Assembly (NCBI GenBank): GCA_018241445.1 | Contig: JAFEDT010000012.1 | Location: 186,001-250,000, forward strand | Direction: 5' to 3' | Source of the DNA: Pseudomonadota bacterium | GTDB lineage: Bacteria > Pseudomonadota > Gammaproteobacteria > Steroidobacterales > Steroidobacteraceae | DNA length: 64,000 nt | In this document: positions 1 to 9,830 of the stretch, piece after piece | Numbering within the stretch: the stretch's first letter is position 1 | How the letters are laid out: every line of letters starts with the position of its first letter | Notes under the pieces: model-generated | What the model was told of the DNA's origin: nothing | Database searches by the model: none | Seen by the model: only the letters and a program-made list of their open reading frames with translations | Translations under genes and position numbers: made by a program

Positions 1-2801
1 CAGGCCGCGCCAGCCGCGCTGTCGTACGGCACGCGCAGGGCGCGGAAGCACCCCGTAGGCGACAGCGCGCCGCGTTCGGCCGAGAGGTCCCACAGGACAT
101 TGCGCCGCTCCACCACGGCGTTGCCGGCCAGTTCCGCCAGCGACGCCGGCGCCCCGAACAGGTATCCCTGTCCCGCCACGCAGCCCAGGCGGATCAGGGT
201 GAGCGCCTGCAACTCAGATTCCACGCCTTCGGCCACCGTGTCCAGGCCCATGGTCGCCCCCAGGGTGATCACGGCGCTGGCCAGTTCCGGGCCCTTGTCG
301 CTGTCGGTCAGGCGTCCCACGAAGGAACGATCGATCTTCAGGATGTCGATGGGAAAGCGGTGCAGGTACGACAGCGAGGAGTAGCCGATTCCAAAGTCAT
401 CGATCGCAACGCGCACGGCCAGTTCCTTCAGTTCGCGGAACCGCGCGAGACTGCCCTCGTTGCTGTACATGGTGGTGCTCTCGGTCAGCTCGATCACCAG
501 GTTGTGCGGCTCCAGCCCGGAGAGCTGCAGCGCCCGGGCGACGTCGGCGGCGAGGTCGCCATGTTGCAGGTGCCGCCCCGAAATGTTGACCGCCAGCCGC
601 AGCTCTTCGCCCCCGGCGACGCAGCCGCGCCAGTTGCACAGCTCGCGGCTGGCGCGTTCCAGCACCCAACGGCCCAGCCGGCGTACGTGCCCACTTTCCT
701 CCAGCAGCGGGATGAACCGCGCCGGCATCAGGATGCCGAGCTCCGGGTGGCGCCAACGCACCAGCGCCTCCACACCCAGCAGGCAGCGGCTGCCCAGGTC
801 GACGATTGGCTGGTAATCGAGGAAGAATTCCTCGCGGTCGAAGGCCAGGTTCACGTCGGCTTCCAGGCGCATGCGCTCCTGCAGCAGGTCCTGCATCTGC
901 GGACGGAAGACTGCGTGCCGGTTCTTGCCGGCCGCTTTCGCGTGGTACATCGCGATGTCGGCGTTGCTGAGCAGCGCGGCCGAGCCACCCAGCTCCGGCG
1001 AGAACGCGATGCCAATGCTGACACCGATGCGTACTTCCGCGCTCGACAGTGCGACTGGCTGGTCGATGGCGGCAATCAGGGCATCCGCCAGGCGCTGCGC
1101 CTCCTCGGCATTGGCCAGGCCCTCGACCAGCACCGCAAACTCATCCCCTCCCAGGCGCGCCACGGTATCGGAGGAACGCGTAGTGCGCGCGATGCGCTGC
1201 GCCACGATCTGCAGCAACTGGTCGCCCGCGTCGTGCCCCAGCGTATCGTTGACGTTTTTGAAGTTGTCCAGGTCCAGGAACATCACGGCCACCGGGGAGT
1301 GGTCGCGCTGCGCCAGCGCCAGCGCGTGCTGCACGCGGTCGCGGAACAGGTTGCGGTTGGCGAGCAGGGTCAGCGGATCGTGGAAAGCCAGTCGCCGCAG
1401 CTGCTCTTCAAGCTGTTTGCGCTCGCTGATGTCACGAAAGTTCAGCGCCAGGCCCTGTACGGCGGCGTCGGCGGTAAGGTTGCTGCCGACACATTCAATG
1501 ATAGTCCTGCCGCCCTGGGCGTCTACCCGCAGTTCCGTCGGCCCTACCGCGGTCGCAGGCGGCGCTGTCAGCAGGCCGGACAGGAACTGCCGCAGCTTGC
1601 CGCGGTCGTCAGCCGCGCACAGCTCTACCAGTACCCGTCCGCCCATGTCCGCCGGCTTCATCCCGAAGATGCGTTCGCATGCCGGGGAAGCGAAACGCAC
1701 CGCACCCTCGGGGCTCACGATCATGATCACGTCCGACGCGTTGGCGATCAGCGAGGCGTAACGCGCCTCCACGATCAGGGCCGCGCGTCGCTCGCGGGCG
1801 CGCGCCTCGCTGCGCAACTCCACCGCCTGACGAACCATCAGCAGCAGCGCCAGGGCGAACACCACCAGTGTCATGATCTGTGCCGGACCGGCGTCGTTGT
1901 CACGGCTGTAGCGGATCAGCATGATCAGGGCCGCCAGCAGCGCCGCGTAGGGTTGCAGCCGCAGCAACCAGTCCGCCGGCCGCGAGACACTGCTGCCCCC
2001 GGAAGCCACCGCGCGCACCTGCTCGCGCCCGGCGAACGCCAGTGGCACGTGGCAACACAGGTACAGTACGTCGCGAAACTTCTGCGGGATGTGCAGGCCG
2101 CGCACGTCCGTCAGTGACCACAGCAGGTCGCCCATGAACAGCATCGCGAACCCGGCCATCAGCAGTACCGGTACGCGCCGGCTGGCGCCCGATCGGGTCC
2201 CGGCGATCAGCAATACGCCCAGCAGCAGCATCAGGATGCAGTCCGAGGTCGTGTAGCCGAGGCTCAGCAACTGCGGCAGCAGGTCCTGGCCGGCGCCGCC
2301 CGATCTGGCCACGGGACCGACAACCAGGAACCAGAAGCAGGCGCCGAAGCCTATGACGAGGATTGCAGCGTCAGCCGCCAGCCGCGCCCAGGGTGCCCGG
2401 ACGGCCGCCGCGCGGATCAGCAGGCAGGCCGCCACCGTCAGCGTCAGATAGAAGCCGCAATAGAAGATGTCGGGCGGACCGGGAAAGGGATCGACGTTAC
2501 GCAGCCAGTAGCCCGCGGCTACGGACGTCCCGGCCAGGTACATCCACAGGGCGGCGGCGAGGACACGCCAGGCGGTACGCTGAGTGCCCGGTGGTGTGCG
2601 GCGCGCCGCGGCTGTAATCAGCACAGTCGCGACCAGGGCGCCCGGGACGTCCAGGCATGGCTCCAGAAAGCGCATCGCAACGCCACCGACTCCCAGCAGG
2701 ACGCACAGCGACGCCGTCAATGCATAGGCCAGCACGGCAGCTACGAGCGCATCCATCCAGCGAGGCGGTGTCGCGCGTGGCAGTCGCGCGGTGTCGGTCA
2801 T
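1..2801 (-). CDS. PAS-GGDEF-EAL membrane protein (partial, 3' end outside window)
   Basis: Predicted bifunctional cyclic-di-GMP enzyme of the inner membrane. The frame is open from ATG 2801 to the left edge, about 933 codons with no stop seen, so the C-terminus is missing. Residues 1-330 are strongly hydrophobic with several membrane spans. A PAS domain follows at about 347-460, ending in an ISERKQLEEQL linker. The GGDEF domain has an intact RLGGDEFAVL active site near residue 550, with an RSSD inhibitory site five residues before it. The EAL domain has VEALVRW near 677, then ELTES, DDFGIGYSSL, KIDRSF, AEGVE and QGYLFG, all the metal and substrate residues expected of a working phosphodiesterase. 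Both activities therefore look intact; which one dominates cannot be told from sequence. The start has only a weak ribosome site, and an in-frame GTG lies at 2813. The input signal is unknown. Confidence 0.9.
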   Translation of the reverse strand, partial: MTDTARLPRATPPRWMDALVAAVLAYALTASLCVLLGVGGVAMRFLEPCLDVPGALVATVLITAAARRTPPGTQRTAWRVLAAALWMYLAGTSVAAGYWLRNVDPFPGPPDIFYCGFYLTLTVAACLLIRAAAVRAPWARLAADAAILVIGFGACFWFLVVGPVARSGGAGQDLLPQLLSLGYTTSDCILMLLLGVLLIAGTRSGASRRVPVLLMAGFAMLFMGDLLWSLTDVRGLHIPQKFRDVLYLCCHVPLAFAGREQVRAVASGGSSVSRPADWLLRLQPYAALLAALIMLIRYSRDNDAGPAQIMTLVVFALALLLMVRQAVELRSEARARERRAALIVEARYASLIANASDVIMIVSPEGAVRFASPACERIFGMKPADMGGRVLVELCAADDRGKLRQFLSGLLTAPPATAVGPTELRVDAQGGRTIIECVGSNLTADAAVQGLALNFRDISERKQLEEQLRRLAFHDPLTLLANRNLFRDRVQHALALAQRDHSPVAVMFLDLDNFKNVNDTLGHDAGDQLLQIVAQRIARTTRSSDTVARLGGDEFAVLVEGLANAEEAQRLADALIAAIDQPVALSSAEVRIGVSIGIAFSPELGGSAALLSNADIAMYHAKAAGKNRHAVFRPQMQDLLQERMRLEADVNLAFDREEFFLDYQPIVDLGSRCLLGVEALVRWRHPELGILMPARFIPLLEESGHVRRLGRWVLERASRELCNWRGCVAGGEELRLAVNISGRHLQHGDLAADVARALQLSGLEPHNLVIELTESTTMYSNEGSLARFRELKELAVRVAIDDFGIGYSSLSYLHRFPIDILKIDRSFVGRLTDSDKGPELASAVITLGATMGLDTVAEGVESELQALTLIRLGCVAGQGYLFGAPASLAELAGNAVVERRNVLWDLSAERGALSPTGCFRALRVPYDSAAGAA

Positions 2802-2985
2802 TCCGGCATCCACTTGGCTCTATCTATCCGGCAGCTGGGTGTCTGAATTTGAGCCCGGCCGGCCCGTGGCGGCCAGTGGAATATGTCCTGACGTGACGCA
2901 GTTCTCGCGCCGCTGCGGCAATCTGCGGCTTGTGTCACCCGCCTCTGTTGGGGGGGCGGCTCAGGTCGGCGCTTTACCCTGACCT

Positions 2986-3010
2986 GCGGCCGCCTCAGGC
3001 CGGCGGCCGC
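2986..3010 (-). terminator. GC-rich hairpin at the 3' end of the repeat-lipoprotein gene
   Basis: A perfect 9-bp inverted repeat (GCGGCCGCC / GGCGGCCGC, 7-base loop) spans the stop codon of the minus-strand lipoprotein gene. No T-tract follows it on the minus strand, so it is at best a weak or Rho-assisted terminator or an mRNA-stabilising stem. Confidence 0.35.
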
Positions 3011-3690
3011 GCGCCGCTGAAGCGTATCGCCGTCGCGCCGATTATCGGCCCCACTGTGGCCTGGTCGCTGATGTACAGGAGCACCTTGCGCTCGAAGCGC
3101 AGCTCCCCCGCCACCACCGCACCCGGTCCGATGACGACCTTCGGCGGATCGCCGAAGTGCCACTGCAGCCAGCCGGATCCCTGCTTGTGCACCACGATCC
3201 CGCCCTCGACGTGGGAGTTGCCTTCGACGTCGATGTCCCCGGACACAGTGCGCAGCCCGCCACCCACATGCGCCCCCTGCAGGGTGATGTCGCCGTTGAC
3301 GTTGCTGACTTTCCCGGCAACCTGCGCGCCGTCCTTCAGACTGAGTGCGCCATTCACGGCGGAGATGCCCTTGGCGACGTGCGCCCCGGCCACCAGGGTG
3401 ACACCGCCGTTGACGGTCTCGACGGAATCGGCGCCAGCGCGCGCGCCCAGGTGCACCGAACCGTTGACCGTGGTGGCGGAGCCGACCTCAGCCCCGTCGT
3501 CGATGTGAATGCCGCCATTGACGGTCGACAGACTCCCGCTGTGCTGTCCCGCTGCAACATGGATTGACCCGTTCACGGTATCGGCACCGCCCGCCGTGGC
3601 TTCCACGCGGTTGGCTGAATTGTCGCAGCCTGCCACGGCCGTCACAGCGGCTACGGCCAGGGCCAAAGAGAGCCATCCGCGCGTGGTCAT
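2995..3690 (-). CDS. Lipoprotein with 18-19-residue VNG solenoid repeats
   Basis: Product of 231 aa and unknown function. The N-terminus is a lipoprotein signal with the lipobox AVAGC (Cys22). Residues 35-165 consist of seven tandem repeats, each carrying Val-Asn-Gly (Val-Ser-Gly in the last) at residues 39, 57, 75, 93, 112, 131 and 149. The 18-19-residue spacing suits one turn of a right-handed beta-solenoid, as in bactofilin-like polymer-forming proteins and DUF4097-type adhesin folds. The last 60 residues (HKQGSGWLQWHFGDPP onward) are not repetitive. The gene stands alone, with a divergent DUF2937 gene upstream and the cyclic-di-GMP gene downstream. The lipoprotein assignment is firm; a structural or surface role is inference. 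Confidence 0.8.
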   Translation of the reverse strand: MTTRGWLSLALAVAAVTAVAGCDNSANRVEATAGGADTVNGSIHVAAGQHSGSLSTVNGGIHIDDGAEVGSATTVNGSVHLGARAGADSVETVNGGVTLVAGAHVAKGISAVNGALSLKDGAQVAGKVSNVNGDITLQGAHVGGGLRTVSGDIDVEGNSHVEGGIVVHKQGSGWLQWHFGDPPKVVIGPGAVVAGELRFERKVLLYISDQATVGPIIGATAIRFSGARPPA

Positions 3691-3837
3691 GCCCGCCCCC
3701 TACTGTGTTCCGAAGTGCGGGAAGGTGCCTTCAATTCACGCCAGCCGCAAGCCCTCGCGCACCGCAGCCTTGCGCACCTGGCCAGCCCTCGGCCGTGGCC
3801 GTGACAGGCCCGGCGCGCTTTGCAAGAATCCCTCGCC

Positions 3838-4374
3838 ATGACCGCGCGCCTCTTCAACCGCTTCGTGGGCGGCCTGCTGGACCGGGCAGTCCTGGTGTGC
3901 GCCGCCATTGTGGGCGGGCTGATCCCCGGATTCATCGCCCAATATCGCCAGCGCCTGGGCGGCAGACTCGACCAGGCATTGCTGGACCTGGCGCCGTGGC
4001 AGAAGCTGGCGGACCAGTACCAGGGCGGCAGCCTGGAGCTGCTGATCCGCCATCACCTGGGCAGCGCCGATCCCCAGTTTCATGCCGAGGGCGCCGTCAT
4101 CCGCGCGCTGATGATCACGGTGCAGCAGCTGCAGGCGGCGGTACACGCGATGCACGCCAGCCTGCCGCGCCAGGCCTCCTGGCTGCTGCTGCACGGCGAT
4201 CCCGCGCTGCTGCGCGCAACCTGGTCGGACTGGGTGCCGACCTTCGCGCTCTCGTCCCAGGGCCTGGTTTTCGCGCTGGTGTTCGCGGTGGGCGTGTGGC
4301 TGCTGTACAAGGGCGCAGCGTGGCTCGTCATGCGCCTGCTCGCCGGGCGCTCAGCGATCCCCGAGCCCGCCTGA
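3838..4374 (+). CDS. DUF2937 family inner-membrane protein
   Basis: Product of 178 aa with an N-terminal hydrophobic segment (about residues 13-32), the GGLIPGFIAQYRQRLGG stretch typical of DUF2937 proteins, a soluble helical middle part and a second membrane span near residues 140-165. The function of the family is not known. ATG 3838 is chosen over an in-frame TTG at 3820 because family members begin just before the first membrane segment. The 3' end overlaps the convergent DUF815 ATPase gene by 24 bases. Upstream lies a 147-bp divergent gap shared with the repeat-lipoprotein gene. Confidence 0.8.
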   Translation: MTARLFNRFVGGLLDRAVLVCAAIVGGLIPGFIAQYRQRLGGRLDQALLDLAPWQKLADQYQGGSLELLIRHHLGSADPQFHAEGAVIRALMITVQQLQAAVHAMHASLPRQASWLLLHGDPALLRATWSDWVPTFALSSQGLVFALVFAVGVWLLYKGAAWLVMRLLAGRSAIPEPA

Positions 4375-5232
4375 GCCGCCCAGCCAGTCCTGGATAAACT
4401 GCCACGCAGTCCGCCCCGACCGCGAACCGCGCTGTAGTGCCCACTGCAGCGCGGCGTGGTGCAGTTGCTCGCGCGGCGCGCCGATCCCGTACCAGGCGGC
4501 GTAGCCGTCAATCATCTCCAGGTAGCCATCCTGGTCAATGTTGTGGAAGCCCAGCCACAGCCCGAAGCGGTCCGACAACGACACCTTCTCTTCCACCGCC
4601 TCGCCGGGATTGATGGCGGTGGCGCGCTCGTTCTCGATCATGTCGCGCGGCATCAGGTGCCGCCGGTTGGAGGTGGCGTAGATCAGCACGTTCTGCGGCC
4701 GCCCGGCGATGCCGCCGTCCAGGACCGCCTTCAGCGACTTGTACTCGGCCTCCCCGGCCTCGAAGGACAGGTCGTCGCAGAAGATGACGAAGCGCCGCGA
4801 CGGTTGTGCCTGCAGCAGCGGCAACAGCCTGCCCAGCGTGCCGACGTCGGCGCGTTGCACTTCCACCAGCGCCAGCGGCGCCGAGCCGGTACGACATTCG
4901 GCGTTGACCGCGGCATGCACCGCCTTCACCAGCGCCGACTTGCCGGTGCCGCGCGGGCCCCACAACAGCGCGTTGTTGGCCGGCCGCCCGGCGGCAAAAT
5001 TGCGGGTGTTGGCCAGCAGCACTTCGCGCTGCGCCTCGATGCGCTTCAGCAGCCCGAGGTCCACGCGCGCGATCGCAGCCACCGGCTGCAGGCGCTGTTC
5101 GCGCGCCAGCCACAGATAACCCTCGCTGCCTTCGGCGATGGCGGCGGACGGCGGCGGTGGCGCCAGCCGTTCCAGGGCGGCGGCAATCCGCGCCAGCAGC
5201 GCGGACTGCGACTCGCTGGCGCCGTCGTTCAT
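4351..5232 (-). CDS. DUF815 family P-loop ATPase
   Basis: Product of 293 aa. The Walker A motif WGPRGTGKS is at residues 91-99 and the Walker B segment FVIFCDD at 148-154, followed by YATSNRRHLMPRDM (sensor-1-like) and ERATAINPGEAVEEKVSLSDRFGLWL. This matches the AAA-type DUF815 family, which is widespread in proteobacteria and of unknown cellular role. Start ATG 5232 lies five bases after the ilvC stop, so the two genes are probably cotranscribed from the ilvC side. The 3' end overlaps the convergent DUF2937 gene by 24 bases. The family assignment is solid; no specific function is claimed. Confidence 0.88.
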   Translation of the reverse strand: MNDGASESQSALLARIAAALERLAPPPPSAAIAEGSEGYLWLAREQRLQPVAAIARVDLGLLKRIEAQREVLLANTRNFAAGRPANNALLWGPRGTGKSALVKAVHAAVNAECRTGSAPLALVEVQRADVGTLGRLLPLLQAQPSRRFVIFCDDLSFEAGEAEYKSLKAVLDGGIAGRPQNVLIYATSNRRHLMPRDMIENERATAINPGEAVEEKVSLSDRFGLWLGFHNIDQDGYLEMIDGYAAWYGIGAPREQLHHAALQWALQRGSRSGRTAWQFIQDWLGGSGGLGDR

Positions 5233-5237
5233 TGCCG

Positions 5238-6290
<1,053 letters not shown>

Positions 6291-6448
6291 TTAAGAAGGA
6301 TATCGCAACCAGATTCTAATTCACGTCACGAGCCCTGCGGGCACAGGAATCGGGGGCGGTATCCATGCAGCTTAAACCACCGGCTGGGCTGCCGCGAGGG
6401 ATTCACATGCCCCGTTCACGCTGCGCAGGAGCATCCCTGGTGGCAGCG

Positions 6449-7033
6449 TCAGGGCCGATCAGAATCCCCGCCGTGGCCATGGTCGCTGTCTTCGCCCATA
6501 TCCATGTCTTCATCCGGCGGCGCCTTCGCCACGATGTCCTTGTATTGGGCCGGCGTCATGTCAGGCAGCTTCTGCAGAAACGCAACCATGCTCCAGATGG
6601 TGGGGTCGTCGTGGCTGGCGCCCCACGCCGGCATCGCGCTCATCTTGATGCCGTGCTTGATGATCCAGAACGCCTCCTTCGGCCCGACCCGCACCTGTGA
6701 CAGGTTTGGCGGCTGCGGGTACAGGCCGGGGCGAAGCTCCGAGTCCTTCATGCCGGGCGCGAGATGGCATTCGGTGCACATGGCTGCGTACTGACCCGCG
6801 CCTTCGAGAATCAGCTGCGGATCGTTTAGATCAGGAACCGTGAGGTGTTCCGAATGGGCGTGAATGGAGCGCTCGCGCAGGGTCTGCAGCACTGCAAACA
6901 CCGGCCTGGTGTGGTGATCGTCGGCGCCGATGTCATAGAGGCCGGAGTACACGAACACAACTGCGCCAACGGCAAGCACGCCCAGAACAACTGCGACGGT
7001 GATGCTGTAGTGTCTGATGTGTCCATTTTTCAT
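6449..7033 (-). CDS. Membrane-anchored monoheme cytochrome c
   Basis: Product of 194 aa. An N-terminal membrane anchor (about residues 9-31) leads into a periplasmic class I cytochrome c domain with one heme motif, CTECH (residues 86-90), and a likely Met axial ligand in IKMSAMPAW (Met131 or Met134). The C-terminus is acidic and His-rich (DEDMDMGEDSDHGHGGD), which could bind metal. ATG 7033 is preceded by a good ribosome site (GAGGGG). The gene starts 10 bases after copB and is probably the third gene of a copA-copB-cytochrome operon. A role as electron acceptor for the copper oxidase is plausible but inferred. Confidence 0.85.
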   Translation of the reverse strand: MKNGHIRHYSITVAVVLGVLAVGAVVFVYSGLYDIGADDHHTRPVFAVLQTLRERSIHAHSEHLTVPDLNDPQLILEGAGQYAAMCTECHLAPGMKDSELRPGLYPQPPNLSQVRVGPKEAFWIIKHGIKMSAMPAWGASHDDPTIWSMVAFLQKLPDMTPAQYKDIVAKAPPDEDMDMGEDSDHGHGGDSDRP

Positions 7034-7043
7034 GGTGATCCCC

Positions 7044-8003
7044 TCAAAACCAGAGCCGGACGCCGGCCACGACCTGGCGGTCGAGCACCGCTTGACGGTC
7101 CTGCCGCGCGTAATCGGCGGTGATGCCGGTGCGGCGCACCCAGTTCGCCCCGATGTATGGGGCGAACTGCCGACGTATCTCGTAGCGCAGACGCAGGCCG
7201 AACTGCACGTCCGAGACACCGCTGCCGATTCGGCGCCGCGGATCGCTCTTTCCGTAGAGATTGATCTGCGCCTCCGGCTGCAGGATCAGGCGCTGGGTAA
7301 AGAGCATTTCGTAATTGGCGCGCAGGCGGGCCGCCGTGCGTCCGGAAGCCCCCACATAGCCGGTCGCTTCGACTTCAAACCAGTATGGCGCCAGGCCTTG
7401 CACGCCGAATGCCGCCCAACTGCGGTTCGGCCCTTCACCGAGATCCTGGCGAGCGCCCAGCTGACTGCTCCAATAGGTGGCGATGTTGTGATTCCAGAAC
7501 GCTTCGACATCACCGTCTTGCAGCTTGTCCCGGCCGCGCTCGCCTTCGGTGCGAAGCCACAGCTTGTCCGCGTCGTTGCCGTACCAGCCTTCGGCTTCCC
7601 AACTCTGGCCGTTGACATCGCGGCCGTGGAACGCTTCGAGCTGATCGATCAGCAGCATGCCAAATGGCGCGCTGCCGTGCATATGCAGCCCGTGTTTGGG
7701 GCGGCCCGCCACCCCATCCGAATAATCGTCGCTGCGTGCATCCGCGGGTGCGCTGCCACCCTGCATCGGCCCCATGGTCATGCCCGGCATCGCCGGGTGA
7801 TCCATTCCCGGCATGCTGCTGTGGTCCATGCCCGGCATGCTGTCGTGGTCCATGCCAGGCATGGCACGGGTGTCCGTCGATGATGCGTCGTCGGGCGCTG
7901 GGGCGCTTTGCGCCGTGGCCGTCAGCGGCAGCACCAGCAGCAGCGCGGCCCGCAACACGAAACCATGCAGCATCGCTGGGGTGTCGCGACGATGCCTGTT
8001 CAT
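7044..8003 (-). CDS. copB: Copper resistance protein B, outer-membrane type
   Basis: Product of 319 aa of the CopB/PcoB family, a predicted outer-membrane beta-barrel acting with the CopA oxidase in copper tolerance. A signal peptide (about residues 11-32) is followed by a Met/His-rich segment with four close repeats of MPGMDH type at residues 48-76, typical copper-binding sequence. The barrel part starts at HGLHMHGSAPFGMLLIDQLE and ends in the aromatic terminus VAGVRLWF expected of an outer-membrane protein. Start ATG 8003 overlaps the copA stop by four bases (ATGA), so the pair is translationally coupled. Confidence 0.93.
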   Translation of the reverse strand: MNRHRRDTPAMLHGFVLRAALLLVLPLTATAQSAPAPDDASSTDTRAMPGMDHDSMPGMDHSSMPGMDHPAMPGMTMGPMQGGSAPADARSDDYSDGVAGRPKHGLHMHGSAPFGMLLIDQLEAFHGRDVNGQSWEAEGWYGNDADKLWLRTEGERGRDKLQDGDVEAFWNHNIATYWSSQLGARQDLGEGPNRSWAAFGVQGLAPYWFEVEATGYVGASGRTAARLRANYEMLFTQRLILQPEAQINLYGKSDPRRRIGSGVSDVQFGLRLRYEIRRQFAPYIGANWVRRTGITADYARQDRQAVLDRQVVAGVRLWF

Positions 8004-9775
8004 GACACCACCACCTCGCGGAACATGCCCGCCTCCATGTGATACAGCAGGTGGCAGTGGTAGGCCCAATGGCCCGGATTGTCGGCCGATACCGCATAGG
8101 TGATGCGCTGCGCCGGCTGTACGTTGATGGTGTGTTTGCGTACCTGGAACTGGCCGTGCGGACCTTCCAGCTCGCTCCACATGCCGTGCAGGTGGATCGG
8201 GTGGTTCATCATGGTATCGTTGACCAGCACGAGGCGCAGGCGCTCGCCGCTGTTGAAGTGCACCGGCTTCGCGTCGGCATATTTCACGCCGTCGAACGAC
8301 CACATGAAGCGCTCCATGTTGCCGGTCAGATGCAGCTCGATCTCGCGGCTGGGCTCGCGCGCGTCGATCGGCCCGCCGATGGTATGCAGGTCGGCGTAGG
8401 TCAGCACGCGCCGCCCGTTGCCGCGCAGGCCGATGCCCGGGTCGTCCAGGCTGGTCCGCGGCATGTCGACGTGCATGTCCACACCGGGGCCATATTCGGT
8501 ACGGGCGTGGCGCACCGTCACAGCAGCGGGCGCCATGCCCGGCATGGCAGCGTGATCCATGCCGGACATGTCGTGCGGGCCGCTCGTTCCCGGCTTTCCC
8601 TGCACGCTGCCGTGACCGCTGCCGCCCATCGCCATGGCGCCCATCATGTCCTGCATGTCGAGCCAGTGGATCGGATCAGGCCTGGGCACTTCGGCCTGCA
8701 TGCCAGCGCGTGGCGCCAGGGTGCCGCGGGCGTAGCCCGAGCGATCGATGGATTGCGCGAACAGGGTGTAGGCGCGCTCGTCCTGTGGTTCGACGATCAC
8801 GTCGTAGGTTTCAGCGACCGAGATGCGGAACTCGTCGACCGCGACCGGCTCGACATCCTGGCCGTCGGCCGCGATCACCGTCATCTTCAGGCCCGGAATG
8901 CGCACGTCAAAGATCGTCTGCGCCGAACCGTTGATGAACCGCAGCCGGATCTTCTCGCCTGGTCTGAAGATGCCGGTCCAGTTGCCGGCCGGCGCCACAC
9001 CGTTCATCAGATAGGTATAGGTGTAGCCGGAGACGTCGGCGAAATCGGTTGGGTTCATGCGCATCTCGTTCCACATCCTGCGCATGGCAAGCGCCTGGCC
9101 CAGGCCCCTCACCCGCACGTCACGAATGAAATCGGGCACCGTCGGCTGGGCGAAGTTGTAGTAATTGCTCTGCTTCTTGAGCCTGGCGTAGATGCGCCCG
9201 GGATCCTCGTCGGTCCAGTCGTTGAGCATCACGACATAGTCGCGATCGGTCGGATGGCGATCCGGTCCGGCCGGCTCTATTACCAGCGGGCCGTACAATC
9301 CAGTCTGTTCCTGGTAACCGGAATGCGAGTGGTACCAATAGGTGCCGCTTTGGCGCACTTTGAACTGGTAGACAAAGGTTTCACCGGGTGTAATACCATC
9401 GAAGCTCAGACCCGGCACACCATCCAAACCGGTCGGCACGATGATCCCGTGCCAATGGATCGAGGTTGGCACGCGCAAACGGTTGGACACCCGCAGATTT
9501 ACCGTGCTGCCTTCCTTCCACCGCAGGATGGGACCCGGGATGCCGCCATTGACGGTGCTCGCCAGGCGCGTCTTACCGGTGTAGTTGACCGGAGTCTCGG
9601 CGATAGCCAGCGCGAAATCTGTGCCACTCAACACCGTGGGCTGGCCGGGGCTGCTCAGCGCCCAGACGTTCGCGGGTCGCTGGAGGCCCAGGCCCGCCAT
9701 AACCCCGCCGCTGGCGACACCCTGGACGAAACAACGTCGCGACAGGTCCACCGGGGGCGGGCGAAGGATCTTCAT
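8000..9775 (-). CDS. copA: Multicopper oxidase, copper resistance protein A
   Basis: Periplasmic laccase-like oxidase of the CopA/PcoA family, thought to oxidise Cu(I) to less toxic Cu(II). The product is 591 aa from ATG 9775, which has a GGAGAG ribosome site; an upstream in-frame GTG at 9790 is less likely. A twin-arginine signal (SRRCFVQG, residues 12-19) predicts folded export. All copper-site motifs are present: HWHG near residue 110, YWYHSHSG, HPIHLHGMW, and the C-terminal HCHLLYHMEAGM carrying the type 1 Cys and Met. A Met-rich loop (MQDMMGAMAMGGSGHG, then MSGMDHAAMPGM) lies before the last cupredoxin domain. The gene leads the copA-copB-cytochrome operon. Confidence 0.96.
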   Translation of the reverse strand: MKILRPPPVDLSRRCFVQGVASGGVMAGLGLQRPANVWALSSPGQPTVLSGTDFALAIAETPVNYTGKTRLASTVNGGIPGPILRWKEGSTVNLRVSNRLRVPTSIHWHGIIVPTGLDGVPGLSFDGITPGETFVYQFKVRQSGTYWYHSHSGYQEQTGLYGPLVIEPAGPDRHPTDRDYVVMLNDWTDEDPGRIYARLKKQSNYYNFAQPTVPDFIRDVRVRGLGQALAMRRMWNEMRMNPTDFADVSGYTYTYLMNGVAPAGNWTGIFRPGEKIRLRFINGSAQTIFDVRIPGLKMTVIAADGQDVEPVAVDEFRISVAETYDVIVEPQDERAYTLFAQSIDRSGYARGTLAPRAGMQAEVPRPDPIHWLDMQDMMGAMAMGGSGHGSVQGKPGTSGPHDMSGMDHAAMPGMAPAAVTVRHARTEYGPGVDMHVDMPRTSLDDPGIGLRGNGRRVLTYADLHTIGGPIDAREPSREIELHLTGNMERFMWSFDGVKYADAKPVHFNSGERLRLVLVNDTMMNHPIHLHGMWSELEGPHGQFQVRKHTINVQPAQRITYAVSADNPGHWAYHCHLLYHMEAGMFREVVVS

Positions 9776-9830
9776 GGGCTCTCCAATCACAACCGATGGC
9801 CGCGGGTGGACCGCGACCCATGAACCCAGT

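Noticed and set aside
360..2117. 585-codon open frame on the plus strand
   Set aside because: It is antisense to the PAS-GGDEF-EAL gene, Gln/Arg/His-rich with no domain, and arises from high GC.
2798..3163. 121-codon minus-strand open frame before the cyclic-di-GMP gene
   Set aside because: Overlaps the repeat-lipoprotein gene in another frame; Arg/Gly-rich with no signal or domain.
7795..7870. Possible CRISPR-like short repeats
   Set aside because: These 24-bp units encode the MPGMDH copper-binding repeats of CopB inside the reading frame, with no spacers.
8039..9823. 594-codon open frame on the plus strand
   Set aside because: Antisense to copA, whose full motif set supports the minus strand.
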